A stretch of 64,000 bases of DNA from Xanthobacter tagetidis (GTDB lineage Bacteria; Pseudomonadota; Alphaproteobacteria; Rhizobiales; Xanthobacteraceae): assembly GCF_003667445.1 (NCBI RefSeq), contig NZ_RCTF01000014.1, positions 62,001 through 126,000 on the forward strand. The letters are read 5' to 3'. A program made the translations under genes and the position numbers. Below the pieces are notes generated by a model, which did not search any database, was not told the origin of the DNA, and worked only from the letters and a program-made list of their open reading frames with translations. Below are positions 7,836 through 16,579 of this stretch, one piece after another; the stretch's first letter is position 1; every line of letters begins with the position of its first letter.

Positions 7836-9063
7836 CGTGGTGGAACAGCTTGCCCTTCTCCGCCCACAGCACGGCGAGAAGGGCGAGGATGCCGAGGCCG
7901 GCATAGCCGAGCGAGATCGGCAGCACCGTGCCGTCGAAGGCGCGCCCCACGCCGAAGCCGATCAGCGCCGCCATCAGCGTGGTGTAGAAGCCGATGAAGG
8001 AGGAGGCGGTGCCGGCCACCGCCCCGAGCGGCTCCATGGCGGTGGAGTTGAAGTTCGGCACCGTGAGCGCGAACAGGAACTGCGCCGCCGCCACCAGGGC
8101 GCAGAACAGCAGCAGAGGCGGGCGCCCGTCATAGACGAGCGCCGCCGCCACCATGCCGAGCGCGGCGACGACGAAGCCGATCACCCCGCCATGGGACAGG
8201 CGCCGCATGCCGAGCCGCCGCACCAGCGAGGCGTTGAGGAAGGAGGCGGCCGCCATGATCGCCGCCACCACCGCGAACACCACCGGGAACAGGTGGCCGA
8301 GCCGGTAGATGTCGGTGTCGAACACCTGCGAGGCCGAGCCCACATAGGCCATCAGCGCGCCCATCATCAGCCCCATGCCGGTGGCGTAGCCGAAGGCGCG
8401 GCGGTTGGTGACGGTCAGCATCATGCCGGCGCCGATGGCGCGCACCGAGAACGGCATGCGGTATTCGGGGTGCAGCGTCTCCGGCATGCGCAGCGCGAAC
8501 CACGCGGCGACGATGAGGCCGAGCGCCAACATGGCGACGAAGATCAGGTGCCAGGAGCCGAACGCCAGGATCAGGCTGCCGAGCGCGGGGGCGACGATGG
8601 GCACGGTGAGGAACACCATCATCACCAGCGACATGATGCGCGCCATCTCGCGTCCCTCGAAGCGGTCGCGCACGATGGCGACCGCCATCACCCGCCCCGC
8701 CGACGCGCCGACCCCCTGGATCACGCGGGCGACGATGAGCAGGGAGAAGCTGTCGGTGACGAGCGCCAGCAGGCTGCCGGCGGTGTAGACCGCGAGCCCC
8801 GCCAGCAGCGCCGGCCGGCGCCCCACCACGTCGGAGAGCGTGCCGTAGAAGATCTGCGCCACGGCGATGCCGATGAGATAGGCGTAGACCAGCGTCTGCA
8901 CGTCGTTCGGGTCGGGCAAGGCGAAGTCGGCCCGGATCGCGCCGAAGGCGGGCAGAAGGTTGTCGATGGAGAACGCCGTCATGCCCATCATCAAGGCGAT
9001 GAGGGCGACGAACTCGGGGAAAGACGGCTTCAGGGGGCGGGCGGGCCCGCGGGACTTGGGCAT
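7831..9063 (-). CDS. Bcr/CflA-type MFS drug exporter
   Basis: Predicted inner-membrane proton antiporter of 410 residues with about twelve transmembrane helices, of the DHA1 Bcr/CflA group that exports bicyclomycin, sulfonamides or other small molecules. The family pattern is visible in the first helices: DNLLPAFGAIRADF, then the loop GTLSDVVGRRPALL (motif A, GxLSDxxGRRP) and RVIQGVGASAG (motif B). The start is at the first Met with a positively charged N-terminus. It is convergent with gor. The exported compound cannot be told from sequence. Confidence 0.9.
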   Translation of the reverse strand: MPKSRGPARPLKPSFPEFVALIALMMGMTAFSIDNLLPAFGAIRADFALPDPNDVQTLVYAYLIGIAVAQIFYGTLSDVVGRRPALLAGLAVYTAGSLLALVTDSFSLLIVARVIQGVGASAGRVMAVAIVRDRFEGREMARIMSLVMMVFLTVPIVAPALGSLILAFGSWHLIFVAMLALGLIVAAWFALRMPETLHPEYRMPFSVRAIGAGMMLTVTNRRAFGYATGMGLMMGALMAYVGSASQVFDTDIYRLGHLFPVVFAVVAAIMAAASFLNASLVRRLGMRRLSHGGVIGFVVAALGMVAAALVYDGRPPLLLFCALVAAAQFLFALTVPNFNSTAMEPLGAVAGTASSFIGFYTTLMAALIGFGVGRAFDGTVLPISLGYAGLGILALLAVLWAEKGKLFHHA

Positions 9064-9174
9064 CGATCACTCGGATGGACGCGTGTCCCGCAACAGACAC
9101 GGACGGTGGGGCGGGGCGGTCGGCCGCGGCAGGGCGGACGGGAGGTCGATGCCGCGATGCAGCGCGACCGCGGC

Positions 9175-9645
9175 TCACACATAGGCGATGCCGCGGCCGA
9201 GGAGAAGGGTCGCGGTCCACGCGGCCAGCGAAAGGACGGCATAGGTCCGCGCTCCCTTCGGCATCTCCCCGCGCCGCAGGGCGCCGGAGAAGGCGAGGTG
9301 GAACAGGGCGAGGTTCAGGATGCCGAGGGCGATGAAGCCGAGCTTCGACAGGAACACCACGTTGCGCACCAGCGGCCCGGCCTCGGCCACGAACAGAACG
9401 ATGCCGGAGGCGACCAGCAGCACGAGGCCGGTCGACGCCACCGGAATTCCGGCCCGCACGACGGCGCGCGCCGCCGGCATCCGCCGCAGAACGGCGATGT
9501 CGAAGGTGGCGATGGCGCCCACCATCAAGGCGGCGCCGAGCACATGGGCGAGGTTCGCGGCCGGGTAGAGCCAGACGCTGGCGCGTGCCATGCGTCCGAG
9601 CGCGGAGCCTTCCGCGAGCGCGGCCAGGGCGAGCATCAGGTCCAT
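9175..9645 (-). CDS. Four-helix integral membrane protein
   Basis: Predicted inner-membrane protein of 156 residues with four hydrophobic helices. It begins with a short amphipathic segment, followed by helices around residues 28-50, 68-88, 100-120 and 135-152. It resembles the small DUF2214/DUF6644-type membrane families, with a helix containing paired conserved small residues and His31 (ANLAHVLGAAL) that might bind haem or copper; this is inference. It starts nine bases after the DUF6152 gene, and its GAGG ribosome site overlaps that gene's stop. The two are therefore almost certainly co-translated. Confidence 0.8.
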   Translation of the reverse strand: MDLMLALAALAEGSALGRMARASVWLYPAANLAHVLGAALMVGAIATFDIAVLRRMPAARAVVRAGIPVASTGLVLLVASGIVLFVAEAGPLVRNVVFLSKLGFIALGILNLALFHLAFSGALRRGEMPKGARTYAVLSLAAWTATLLLGRGIAYV

Positions 9646-9654
9646 GCGCCGGCC

Positions 9655-10014
9655 TCAGCGCAGTTCGACGGTTTTGCCATCCACGACGATGCGTTCCGCG
9701 CGCATCTCGTTCGGGGTGCGGGTGGACGGATAGCCGAACACGCTCACGGTGACGCCGGGCTTCAGCATGTCTTCGCTGAGGCCGCGCGCCTGCATGCGCG
9801 AGAGCGGCGCCAGCGTCGCCTCCCAGGTGGCGCCGTCATGCTTCAGCATCAGGTGGGCGTGGGGATTGGCCCATTCCAGGTGCTCGACCGGCGCGGTGAT
9901 GGTGAACGCCTTCTCGGTATCGTAGCTGCCCCATCCATGATGGGCGAGGGCATCGCCGGCGGCGACGACGCCGAACAGCGTGCCGGCGGTGACGACGAGA
10001 CGGGCGAAGGTCAT
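9655..10014 (-). CDS. DUF6152 family periplasmic protein
   Basis: Exported 119-residue protein. A signal peptide ends at ALA, directly before the mature start HHGWGSYDTEK, which is the hallmark His-His of this family. The mature beta-rich domain continues with WANPHAHLML, a Trp-containing strand and the C-terminal MRAERIVVDGKTVEL. The start was put at the Met opening the signal peptide; longer upstream forms lack a plausible export signal. The His-rich N-terminus suggests metal binding. It forms a two-gene unit with the membrane protein downstream, so the pair may work together at the inner membrane. The role is not established. Confidence 0.8.
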   Translation of the reverse strand: MTFARLVVTAGTLFGVVAAGDALAHHGWGSYDTEKAFTITAPVEHLEWANPHAHLMLKHDGATWEATLAPLSRMQARGLSEDMLKPGVTVSVFGYPSTRTPNEMRAERIVVDGKTVELR

Positions 10015-10327
10015 GCGGCTTTCCCTGTCCGTGGGTCCGGCGCGCCGAAGCGCCTGCCGGGGGGAGGACATAATGACACCATCGGCGCCCGGATTGGGGC
10101 GCGTCTGGCGCGCACGGATCACAACGGCGTGCGCCCGCCGCGCTGCAACCTGGCGTAGGCTTGGCCGTGGCGCGCCGGGCCGTTCGGCGCGGCGCGCGTC
10201 ATCTTTCGGGGGGCGCGTTCCTCGTGTATAAGCCCGCCTTCCGGTCCAGGGCGCGAACACAAGAGGAACGCGGCACGGGCCGGTCCCGGCACGAAGGCGT
10301 GCTGGAACTCATCTTCAGGAGAGTGAC
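10015..10327. other. Divergent intergenic region before DAHP synthase
   Basis: No gene is seen. A TATAAG element at 10227-10232 could be a promoter -10 box for the synthase gene, but the matching -35 is poor. A CAGGAGAG ribosome binding site lies just before the synthase ATG. Confidence 0.35.
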
Positions 10328-11764
10328 ATGGTAACCCGCCCGCAATCCGCATCCGTCCCTGGCGCCGAGGCTTCCCGCCGCGCCGAAGGCTGGCGTCCGG
10401 ATAGCTGGCGATTTTATCCCGGCCTGCAGATGCCCGATTATCCGGACAAGGGCGCGCTCGCCGAGGTGGAGACCAAGCTCGCCTCCTACCCGCCGCTGGT
10501 GTTCGCCGGCGAGGCCCGCCGGCTCAAGGCCGAGCTTGCGCGCGTCGCCAAGGGCGAAGCGTTTCTGCTCCAGGGCGGCGACTGCGCCGAGAGCTTCGAC
10601 GAGCATTCGGCCGACAACATCCGCGATTTCTTCCGCGTCTTCCTGCAGATGGCGGTGGTGATGACGTTCGCCGGCGGCTCGCCGGTGGTGAAGGTGGGCC
10701 GCATCGCCGGCCAGTTCGCCAAGCCCCGCTCCGCCGACACGGAGACGGTGGACGGCGTGACGCTGCCCAGCTACCGCGGCGACATCGTCAACGACATCGC
10801 CTTCACGGAAGCGGCCCGCGTGCCGGACCCGCGCCGGCAGATCGAGGCCTACCGCCAGTCGGCGGCGACCCTCAACCTGCTGCGAGCGTTCGCCAATGGC
10901 GGCTACGCCAACCTTGAGAACGCGCACCAGTGGATGCTGGGCTTCGTGAAGGACAGTCCCCAGTCCTCGCGCTACCAGGAGCTGGCGGACCGCATCACCC
11001 AGGCGCTCGACTTCATGCGCGCCTGCGGGATCAACCCGCAGAGCCACCCGGAGATGCGGACCACCGACTTCTTCACCAGCCACGAGGCGCTGCTGCTCGG
11101 CTACGAGCAGGCCATGACGCGCGTCGATTCCACCTCCGGCGACTGGTACGACACCTCCGGCCACCTTTTGTGGATCGGCGACCGCACCCGCCAGGCGGAC
11201 CATGCGCACGTGGAGTTCTTCCGCGGCATCCGCAACCCGATCGGCATCAAGTGCGGCCCCTCGCTCTCGGGCGAGGGCCTCATCCGCCTGCTCGACATCC
11301 TCCAGCCCGACAACGAGGCGGGCCGCATCACCCTGATCTGCCGCTTCGGCGCGGACAAGGTGGGCGAGCATCTGCCCGGCCTGATCCGGGCGGTGGAGAA
11401 GGAGGGCCGCGCGGTGGTGTGGTCGTGCGATCCCATGCACGGCAACACCATCAAGGCTGCGTCGGGCTACAAGACCCGGCCGTTCGAGCGCATCCAGTCG
11501 GAGATCCGTTCGTTCTTCGATATCCATGCGGCCGAGGGCACCTTCGCCGGCGGCGTGCACCTGGAGATGACGGGCAAGAACGTCACCGAGTGCACCGGCG
11601 GCGCCCGCGCCATCTCGGACGAGGACCTGCGCGACCGCTACCACACCTATTGCGACCCGCGCCTCAACGCCGAGCAGGCGATCGAGACCGCCTTCCTGGT
11701 GGCCGAACTGCTCAAGCGCGAGCGCCTCGCCCGCGGCCGCCCGCAAGTGGTTGCGGCGGAGTGA
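10328..11764 (+). CDS. Class II 3-deoxy-7-phosphoheptulonate synthase
   Basis: Condenses phosphoenolpyruvate and erythrose 4-phosphate, the first step of the shikimate pathway to aromatic amino acids. It is of the plant/actinobacterial class II type (478 residues), not the E. coli AroFGH type. Visible hallmarks are the opening [15 protein letters not shown], the metal ligand Cys86 in LQGGDCAES, the PEP-binding [14 protein letters not shown], and the C-terminal metal site [15 protein letters not shown]. The TIM barrel appears complete. It stands alone. The stop codon lies in the loop of the first of three 44-bp hairpin repeats. Confidence 0.96.
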   Translation: MVTRPQSASVPGAEASRRAEGWRPDSWRFYPGLQMPDYPDKGALAEVETKLASYPPLVFAGEARRLKAELARVAKGEAFLLQGGDCAESFDEHSADNIRDFFRVFLQMAVVMTFAGGSPVVKVGRIAGQFAKPRSADTETVDGVTLPSYRGDIVNDIAFTEAARVPDPRRQIEAYRQSAATLNLLRAFANGGYANLENAHQWMLGFVKDSPQSSRYQELADRITQALDFMRACGINPQSHPEMRTTDFFTSHEALLLGYEQAMTRVDSTSGDWYDTSGHLLWIGDRTRQADHAHVEFFRGIRNPIGIKCGPSLSGEGLIRLLDILQPDNEAGRITLICRFGADKVGEHLPGLIRAVEKEGRAVVWSCDPMHGNTIKAASGYKTRPFERIQSEIRSFFDIHAAEGTFAGGVHLEMTGKNVTECTGGARAISDEDLRDRYHTYCDPRLNAEQAIETAFLVAELLKRERLARGRPQVVAAE

Positions 11765-11864
11765 TCCGCCGAAACCACAAAAGGTGCAAGGTGGTTGCGG
11801 CGGAGTGATCCGCCGCGACCACGGAAGGCACGGGGTGGTGGCGGCTGAGTGATCAGCGGCCCCC
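11747..11864 (+). repeat. Three hairpin repeats of 44-bp period at the DAHP synthase 3' end
   Basis: Near-identical 32-base inverted repeats start at 11747, 11791 and 11835. Each reads GTGGT-GCGGC-GA, then GTGATC, then the complement. The synthase TGA (11762-11764) lies in the loop of unit 1, so the last codons are part of the repeat. Units 1 and 2 are closest; unit 3 has diverged. They may act as a terminator or a 3'-end stability element. Confidence 0.8.
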
Positions 11865-11925
11865 TTGATAGGGACGAAATCTGCAAGCGGCGGCTCCGGA
11901 TGACGGGGCCGCCGTTTGCTTGTGC

Positions 11926-12852
11926 TCAGTGCCCCAGATCTTTGGCCCCCAGATCCCAGTGCCTGCGGACCTCGGCGACGAAGCGCTCGACGAAGCGTGA
12001 ATCCGCGAACTTGTCTGCGTAGGTCGCCTGAAGGTCGTCGTACCACAGGATGTTGGGCACGCAGCCGCATCCGCGCGGATCGTGCCAGCGGCCTTCCGCG
12101 TCCACCGTGCGGATGTCGCAGCCGCAGATATCGGCCTCCCTCAGGATGTTGCTGTAGTGGTCGTAGGAATAGAGGGTGCGCGTGCGCCGCAGGACGTCGC
12201 CCAGGGCGGCAGCGGTGGGCGTGATCTGCTCGATCTCGCGGGCCTCGACCCCGGCCGGCAGGGGGAACCTCTCGCGCAGCGCACGCCCCTTGTAGGTGAA
12301 GACGCAATCCATGGTCTTCGGCACGCGCGGGTCCGGATAGATCACCGCCGGGTCCACCAGCCCCGTCCACAGCACATGCTGCGGGCCGAGCGGACGGCCG
12401 ATGATCGCGCTGATCACTTCAAGCTTGAGCGGGTCGTAGACAAAGACGAGGTCGTCGTCCGGATAGTGCGTCTCGCCGCCGATCAGTCCTGGATCGTTCA
12501 GCGCCCAGCGGATCACCCTGCGCGCGCCGAGGGGGTTCCCGGTGACGATCTCGGGATAGATGACGATGGCATCGCCCACCGGTCCGTCATGGATCGGCGT
12601 GCGCCAGCCGCGCGGGGGCAGGCCGTCCGGCGCGACGCCCGCCAGCGCGCTTAGGCCGAGCCGGTTGAGCCGAGCACGCAGAGCATAGGCCTTCAGCGCG
12701 CGCGGATCGGCGATGGCGGGTGCCATGGCGGCGCGGTGGCCGCGCGCGTTCAGGTGGTGGCAGAGGCGGAACAATGCGCGCACCCCCGAACTGCGGTGGG
12801 TGAAGGGCACCGTCCAGATGAGAAACGTCGGCGCACGGCGCGCGGGGAACAT
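11926..12852 (-). CDS. Glycosyltransferase-like protein
   Basis: Predicted 308-residue cytoplasmic protein. Its opening strand and loop FLIWTVPFTHRSSGVRAL followed by LCHHLNARGH is the typical start of GT-B glycosyltransferases (a hydrophobic strand, then SGVR, then a helix before a GH turn). The second half is unusual for GT4, with a YSYDHYSNILREADICGCDI stretch and Cys pairs. It may therefore be a diverged or single-lobe transferase. It is translated eight bases after the upstream acetyltransferase-like gene, whose stop sits in this gene's GAGG site. The pair probably modifies a surface glycan. The substrate is unknown. Confidence 0.6.
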   Translation of the reverse strand: MFPARRAPTFLIWTVPFTHRSSGVRALFRLCHHLNARGHRAAMAPAIADPRALKAYALRARLNRLGLSALAGVAPDGLPPRGWRTPIHDGPVGDAIVIYPEIVTGNPLGARRVIRWALNDPGLIGGETHYPDDDLVFVYDPLKLEVISAIIGRPLGPQHVLWTGLVDPAVIYPDPRVPKTMDCVFTYKGRALRERFPLPAGVEAREIEQITPTAAALGDVLRRTRTLYSYDHYSNILREADICGCDIRTVDAEGRWHDPRGCGCVPNILWYDDLQATYADKFADSRFVERFVAEVRRHWDLGAKDLGH

Positions 12853-12860
12853 TGCCGTCC

Positions 12861-13781
12861 TCACGGGGCGCGGTAGGCCGGGAAGAAGCCCGCATCCTCG
12901 CGTCCGGCGGAGAGGCGGGCATAGAGCGCGGGGTCGTTCACGATCTTGAGCATGTAGACCGGCTCTGAACCATTGGCCCAGCGGGACTTGAAGGTGTGCA
13001 GACCCTCCCGGCTGCCCTGCGGCAGCCCGCCCGTGAGCATGCGGATGTCGTGCGTCGTCGCATAGGCCTGGAGACCGTGCATCAGGAGGTAAGAGGCATT
13101 CCACCGCAGCCCATCCAGGGAAGGGCAGGTGTGCAGCACCTGGAGGATGCCGCCGAAGACGACGGCGCAGGCCATGGCGCCGATTGCGCCGTCGCGCGCC
13201 ACGCGGAAGAAGCGGGCGCAGTCGAGCCGCGCGATGCTCGCGAAATGGGCCGCGTCCATGTCGAAGAACCCGCTTGCCAGTCCCCGCCGCTCCACCAGGG
13301 ACGCATAGAGGCCGGCCATGGCCATCCGCTCGCCGAACGCGGTCACCTCCTCGAAGCCGGCGACTTCGGCGCAGCGGGAGAGCCGGCGCCGGGCACGGGC
13401 GCTGAGCGGCGGCGCCGGGCGCCGCGGATCGAAGGAGAAATGGTGCTTGAAAAGCCGCGCCGCGCCGGCATGCGCGCTGGGCACATAGCCCGGCTGCGTG
13501 ATCACCGTCAGCGTGACAAGGTGGCGGAAGTCCTCGAACAGGCTGGCCTCGTCGTCGGGGCCGGCGAGCCAGAGATAGGGAAACGGGCTGATCCCGTCCA
13601 CGAACGGCGTCTCGCCGATCGGCCGGCGCAGAATGGCGAGGCGCCCGTGGGGGCTCACCTCCACCGCGCCCATGCGCGCGAATCCCCCCGCATACGACGC
13701 CGTATTGAACGGGCAGGACGCTGCGTCCGGCGCCGGTGCTGCGGTCGGATCGGCCGTGGCTGCGCGCGCCGGGGCGGTCAC
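12861..13781 (-). CDS. GNAT/FemAB-like acyltransferase
   Basis: Predicted 306-residue protein resembling the GNAT-fold acyltransferases used in polysaccharide or cell-wall decoration (Acetyltransf_6/FemAB group). The second half shows the expected pattern: VARDGAIGAMACAVVFGGILQVLHTCPS, then LRWNASYLLMHGLQAYA, then GGLPQGSREGLHTFKSRW, the last being the common G-x-H-xFKxxW ending of such enzymes. The GTG at 13781 was chosen because GGGGA lies seven bases upstream; no ATG is well placed. It is the first gene of a tight pair with the glycosyltransferase-like gene. Acceptor and donor are unknown. Confidence 0.65.
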   Translation of the reverse strand: MTAPARAATADPTAAPAPDAASCPFNTASYAGGFARMGAVEVSPHGRLAILRRPIGETPFVDGISPFPYLWLAGPDDEASLFEDFRHLVTLTVITQPGYVPSAHAGAARLFKHHFSFDPRRPAPPLSARARRRLSRCAEVAGFEEVTAFGERMAMAGLYASLVERRGLASGFFDMDAAHFASIARLDCARFFRVARDGAIGAMACAVVFGGILQVLHTCPSLDGLRWNASYLLMHGLQAYATTHDIRMLTGGLPQGSREGLHTFKSRWANGSEPVYMLKIVNDPALYARLSAGREDAGFFPAYRAP

Positions 13782-14094
13782 GACGCGGTCCCCGCAGGTT
13801 TGTTCCCGCGCGGCGCCCTCATGAGAGGGAGTGCGACCATCGACCACCTCCAGCCATCGCCATGCGGCCCGCTCTCTCGTCGGCTTCGCGCCTTCCGCAT
13901 CGAGAAGAGGTCCAACCCGTTGTCCTGGGCCAAAAAGATGAGGCATTTGCCGAGCCGCCCGGAGGCAAGTCAAGCCGGCAGATCATCGTTGCCGTTCCGC
14001 CCTTGCTGCTCCCCCGGGACGGCTGGGGCCGGCTCTGGCCCGGCCCGGGGGGCCGCAGTAAAGAAGACGGCAACGCTCTCGCCGGAGGTCCTCC
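13782..14094. other. Divergent spacer with a GC-rich dyad
   Basis: No gene is supported between the acyltransferase (left) and the DUF6790-like gene (right). A strong GC dyad with CCCCCGGG and CCCGGGGGG arms lies at about 14010-14055, upstream of the right-hand gene. Its function is unknown. Confidence 0.3.
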
Positions 14095-14550
14095 ATGTAT
14101 CTCGCCTCGATCGTGCTGCTGATGGTGGTGCTGCCGCTCGGTTCGCTCGGCGCCGAATGGGCCCTCCATGGCGGCGCGCTCGCCGCGCTGGCGCTGAAGT
14201 GGTTCGTGTTCTGGGCCGCCGGCGCGCGCCTGTTCGCCGCCGGGGTGAAGCAGGTGAAGGACCCGCTCTTCACCTCCCAGAGCCTGCTCGGGGTGCCGGA
14301 CCCCAAGGCCGCCGTGCTGGTGCGCGAACTGGGCTTCGGCAATCTCTCGATCGGCCTCCTCGGCCTGCTCTCGCTGCCGTTCCCGTCCTTCCTGGTGCCG
14401 GCGGCGGTGACCGCAGGTGTGTTCCTGGCGCTGGCCGGGGTGCAGCACGCCGCGCGCGGCGGCGGCAATGCGAAGGAGCAGATCGCCATGATCTCCGACC
14501 TCGGCATGGCGGCCGTGCTCGGCCTGCTGGTCGCCGCGACCCTGCTCTGA
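14095..14550 (+). CDS. Small multi-helix membrane protein (DUF6790-like)
   Basis: Predicted inner-membrane protein of 151 residues with four hydrophobic helices (about 4-22, 28-48, 82-118 and 130-150). The loop after helix two, GARLFAAGVKQVKDP, and the next segment SLLGVPDPKAAVLVRELGFGNLSIG look like a conserved family core. GGAGG lies six bases before the ATG. The gene is convergent with folB. No function is known for such proteins. Confidence 0.75.
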   Translation: MYLASIVLLMVVLPLGSLGAEWALHGGALAALALKWFVFWAAGARLFAAGVKQVKDPLFTSQSLLGVPDPKAAVLVRELGFGNLSIGLLGLLSLPFPSFLVPAAVTAGVFLALAGVQHAARGGGNAKEQIAMISDLGMAAVLGLLVAATLL

Positions 14551-14560
14551 GGGCGGCGGG

Positions 14561-15001
14561 TCAGGCGTCGGGCGGGCGCAGGCGGAACACCTCGACGCCC
14601 ACCGCCTCGGTTTCCGGGAAGATGTAGGGCTTCACGATCGACACCCGGCAGGCGTCGATGCGCGGGTCGGCGAAGCAGAAGGCCACCAGTTCCTCCACCC
14701 AGGTTTCCAGCAGCGGGGTGTGGGGGCGCTTCGGCCAGTCGCGCGTCACCAGCGCGCGGATCGGGTCGTAGTCGATGATGGCGGACAGGCTGTCGCCGAG
14801 CCGCTCGCAGCGCGCATACATCTCCACGTCGACGATCACGCGGGTGGGATGCTCGGGGTGGGTCTCCCACGGGTGCAGGCCCACATTGATGTCGGTCTTC
14901 ATGCCGCGGACGATGATCTTCTGGTGGCTCGCCCCGGCATCGAACGGCGCGCGCGCCATGGCGGCCGCGGCGGGAGAATGGGTCATCTCGTCCTGCTTCA
15001 T
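14561..15001 (-). CDS. folB: Dihydroneopterin aldolase
   Basis: Cleaves 7,8-dihydroneopterin to 6-hydroxymethyl-7,8-dihydropterin and glycolaldehyde in folate synthesis. After a variable N-terminus, the tunnelling fold begins at IIVRGMKTDINVGLHPWE, followed by DYDPIRALV and the substrate-binding LLETWVEELVAFCF, and ends with VSIVKPYIFPETEAVGVEV, whose Lys is the catalytic one. The start is uncertain between 15001 and the Met at 14986, which has a better placed AGGA. A pteridine-reductase-like gene diverges from it, which fits pterin metabolism. Confidence 0.9.
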   Translation of the reverse strand: MKQDEMTHSPAAAAMARAPFDAGASHQKIIVRGMKTDINVGLHPWETHPEHPTRVIVDVEMYARCERLGDSLSAIIDYDPIRALVTRDWPKRPHTPLLETWVEELVAFCFADPRIDACRVSIVKPYIFPETEAVGVEVFRLRPPDA

Positions 15002-15183
15002 GCCCTGATCCGTCGGCTCCCGGCCGGTTTCCCGATCCCTGCGGCGTCGTGCGACCGCGACGCAGATACGGCCAAAGCCTAGCCCCGGATCGTCCGGCGA
15101 TAAAGCGGGCGCCCGCCGCCCCTCCCGGGCGCCCGTCCTTCGGTGCGCGCCCGCCCGGCTGCGCAGGCATCGGTTGCATGGCG

Positions 15184-15208
15184 CCCCTCTCCCCGGCGGG
15201 GAGAGGGG
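15184..15208. repeat. Perfect GC-rich palindrome between folB and the SDR gene
   Basis: Eleven-base arms CCCCTCTCCCC / GGGGAGAGGGG around a GGC loop. It shares the GGGGAGAGGG core with the repeats at 6130-6300 and 40410-40433, so it is a dispersed intergenic element rather than a gene-specific operator. Confidence 0.75.
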
Positions 15209-15334
15209 GGCACGCCCCAGCGGTGGCGCGGGCCGCGCGGCGCGATGCCTGCGCACGCGCCCCCTTCATTTGCCGCACGAGATGTGACACACGGCCCTGG
15301 GCGGCCGCCCGAGGCCGCCACAGCGGAGGCGACC

Positions 15335-16072
15335 ATGCGACAGCCCCAGAGCGTTCCGAGGACCGCGCTCGTCACCGGCGCCGCCTACCGGATCGGCCGC
15401 GCCATCGCCCGCGATCTTGCGGCCCACGGCTACGGCGTGGCGCTGCACGCCAACCGCTCGGCTGAGGCCGCCGCGGCGCTCGCTGCCGAGATCGCGGCCG
15501 AAGGCGGGCGCGCCGCGGTGGTGCGGGCCGATCTGGCCGACACCGGCCGCCTGCCGGGTTTGGTGGCCGACGCCGCGTCCGCGCTCGGCCCGCTGGGCGT
15601 TCTGGTGAATTGCGCGGCTTTGTTCGAGGACGACGGCGCGGCGGTGGATGCCGCCGCCATGGAGCGGCATTTCCGCGTCAACACGCTGGCACCGGTCCTG
15701 CTGGCCGACCGGTTCGCGGCCGATCTGCCGGAGGGTGCGGACGGGGTGGTGGTGAACATCCTCGACCAGCGCGTGCTGCGCCTCACGCCGGACCATTTCT
15801 CGTACGGCGTCTCGAAATCCGCGCTGTGGGCGGCGACGCGGATGCTGGCGGCGCGGCTCGCCCCGCGCGTGCGGGTGCTCGGCATCGGTCCCGGCCCGGT
15901 GCTGCCCCACGATGGCCTCGCGCCGGAGGACTTCGCGCGCGAGGTGGCCGCGACGCCGCTGCGCCACGCACCGCACCTCGCCGACTTCGGCCGCACCATC
16001 CGCTATTTCGTGGAGACGCCCTCGCTCACCGGGCAGATGCTGGCGCTTGATGCCGGCCAGCACCTCGGCTGA
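15335..16072 (+). CDS. Pteridine reductase/FolM-like SDR oxidoreductase
   Basis: NADPH-dependent short-chain dehydrogenase of 245 residues. The cofactor loop TGAAYRIG is at 14-21, with the NADP-selecting HANRS at 38-42. The usual catalytic Ser is replaced by Asp144 (NILDQRV), with Tyr157 and Lys161 in YGVSK. The Asp-Tyr-Lys set, the Arg in TGxxxRIG and the HxNRS motif are the marks of pteridine reductase 1 and E. coli FolM, which reduce dihydromonapterin or dihydrofolate. The gene diverges from folB. I infer a pterin or folate reductase; a generic 3-oxoacyl-ACP reductase is less likely. Confidence 0.8.
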   Translation: MRQPQSVPRTALVTGAAYRIGRAIARDLAAHGYGVALHANRSAEAAAALAAEIAAEGGRAAVVRADLADTGRLPGLVADAASALGPLGVLVNCAALFEDDGAAVDAAAMERHFRVNTLAPVLLADRFAADLPEGADGVVVNILDQRVLRLTPDHFSYGVSKSALWAATRMLAARLAPRVRVLGIGPGPVLPHDGLAPEDFAREVAATPLRHAPHLADFGRTIRYFVETPSLTGQMLALDAGQHLG

Positions 16073-16084
16073 GGGCGCGCGCCG

Positions 16085-16579
16085 TCAGGCCGTGACCGCC
16101 CCGGCGACGCCCTCGAAGGCGCCGGGCTGGAGCTCGCACACCAGCAGCCGCGCCGGGTCCACCGGGCCGGGCAGGGTGACGCGGCCGGCCGGCACCCGGC
16201 GGAAGCCGAAGCGGGCGTAATAGGGCTCGTCCCCCACCAGGATCACGAGGCGGTGGCCGCCGGCGCGAGCCGCCTCCAGCGCCACCTCCATCAGCCGCGC
16301 GCCGATGCCCACCGACTGGAACGGCGGCTCCACGGTGAGCGGGCCGAGCAGCAGCGCGGGATGGGCGCCGATCGACACCTCAGTCAGCCGCACCGAGCCC
16401 ACCAGCATGGTGCCGACGCGGGCGGTGAAGGAGAGGTCCGGCGCGTGCGGCGCCTGCTCGCGGATGCGGAAGGCGGTGCGCGCGAACCGGCCGGGGCCGA
16501 AGGTGCGTTCGTGCAGCCGCTCGATGGCGGGCGCGTCCTGGGGCCGCTCAAGGGCGAGGAGAAGGGGAAGCTCGGTCAT
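16085..16579 (-). CDS. GNAT family N-acetyltransferase
   Basis: Predicted 164-residue acetyl-CoA-dependent acetyltransferase, cytoplasmic. The GNAT fold is recognisable: N-terminal helix AIERLHERTFGPGRF, then the strand pair MLVGSVRLTEVSIG, the acetyl-CoA loop VEPPFQSVGIGARLME (pattern QxxGIG), and YYARFGFRRVPAG near the C-terminus, as in YhbS-type enzymes. It is convergent with the SDR gene. The substrate is not predictable. Confidence 0.88.
   Translation of the reverse strand: MTELPLLLALERPQDAPAIERLHERTFGPGRFARTAFRIREQAPHAPDLSFTARVGTMLVGSVRLTEVSIGAHPALLLGPLTVEPPFQSVGIGARLMEVALEAARAGGHRLVILVGDEPYYARFGFRRVPAGRVTLPGPVDPARLLVCELQPGAFEGVAGAVTA

Noticed and set aside
10204..10232. Sigma-70 promoter for DAHP synthase
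   Set aside because: TATAAG is a good -10 element but the -35 region matches the consensus poorly, so it is mentioned only within the spacer entry.
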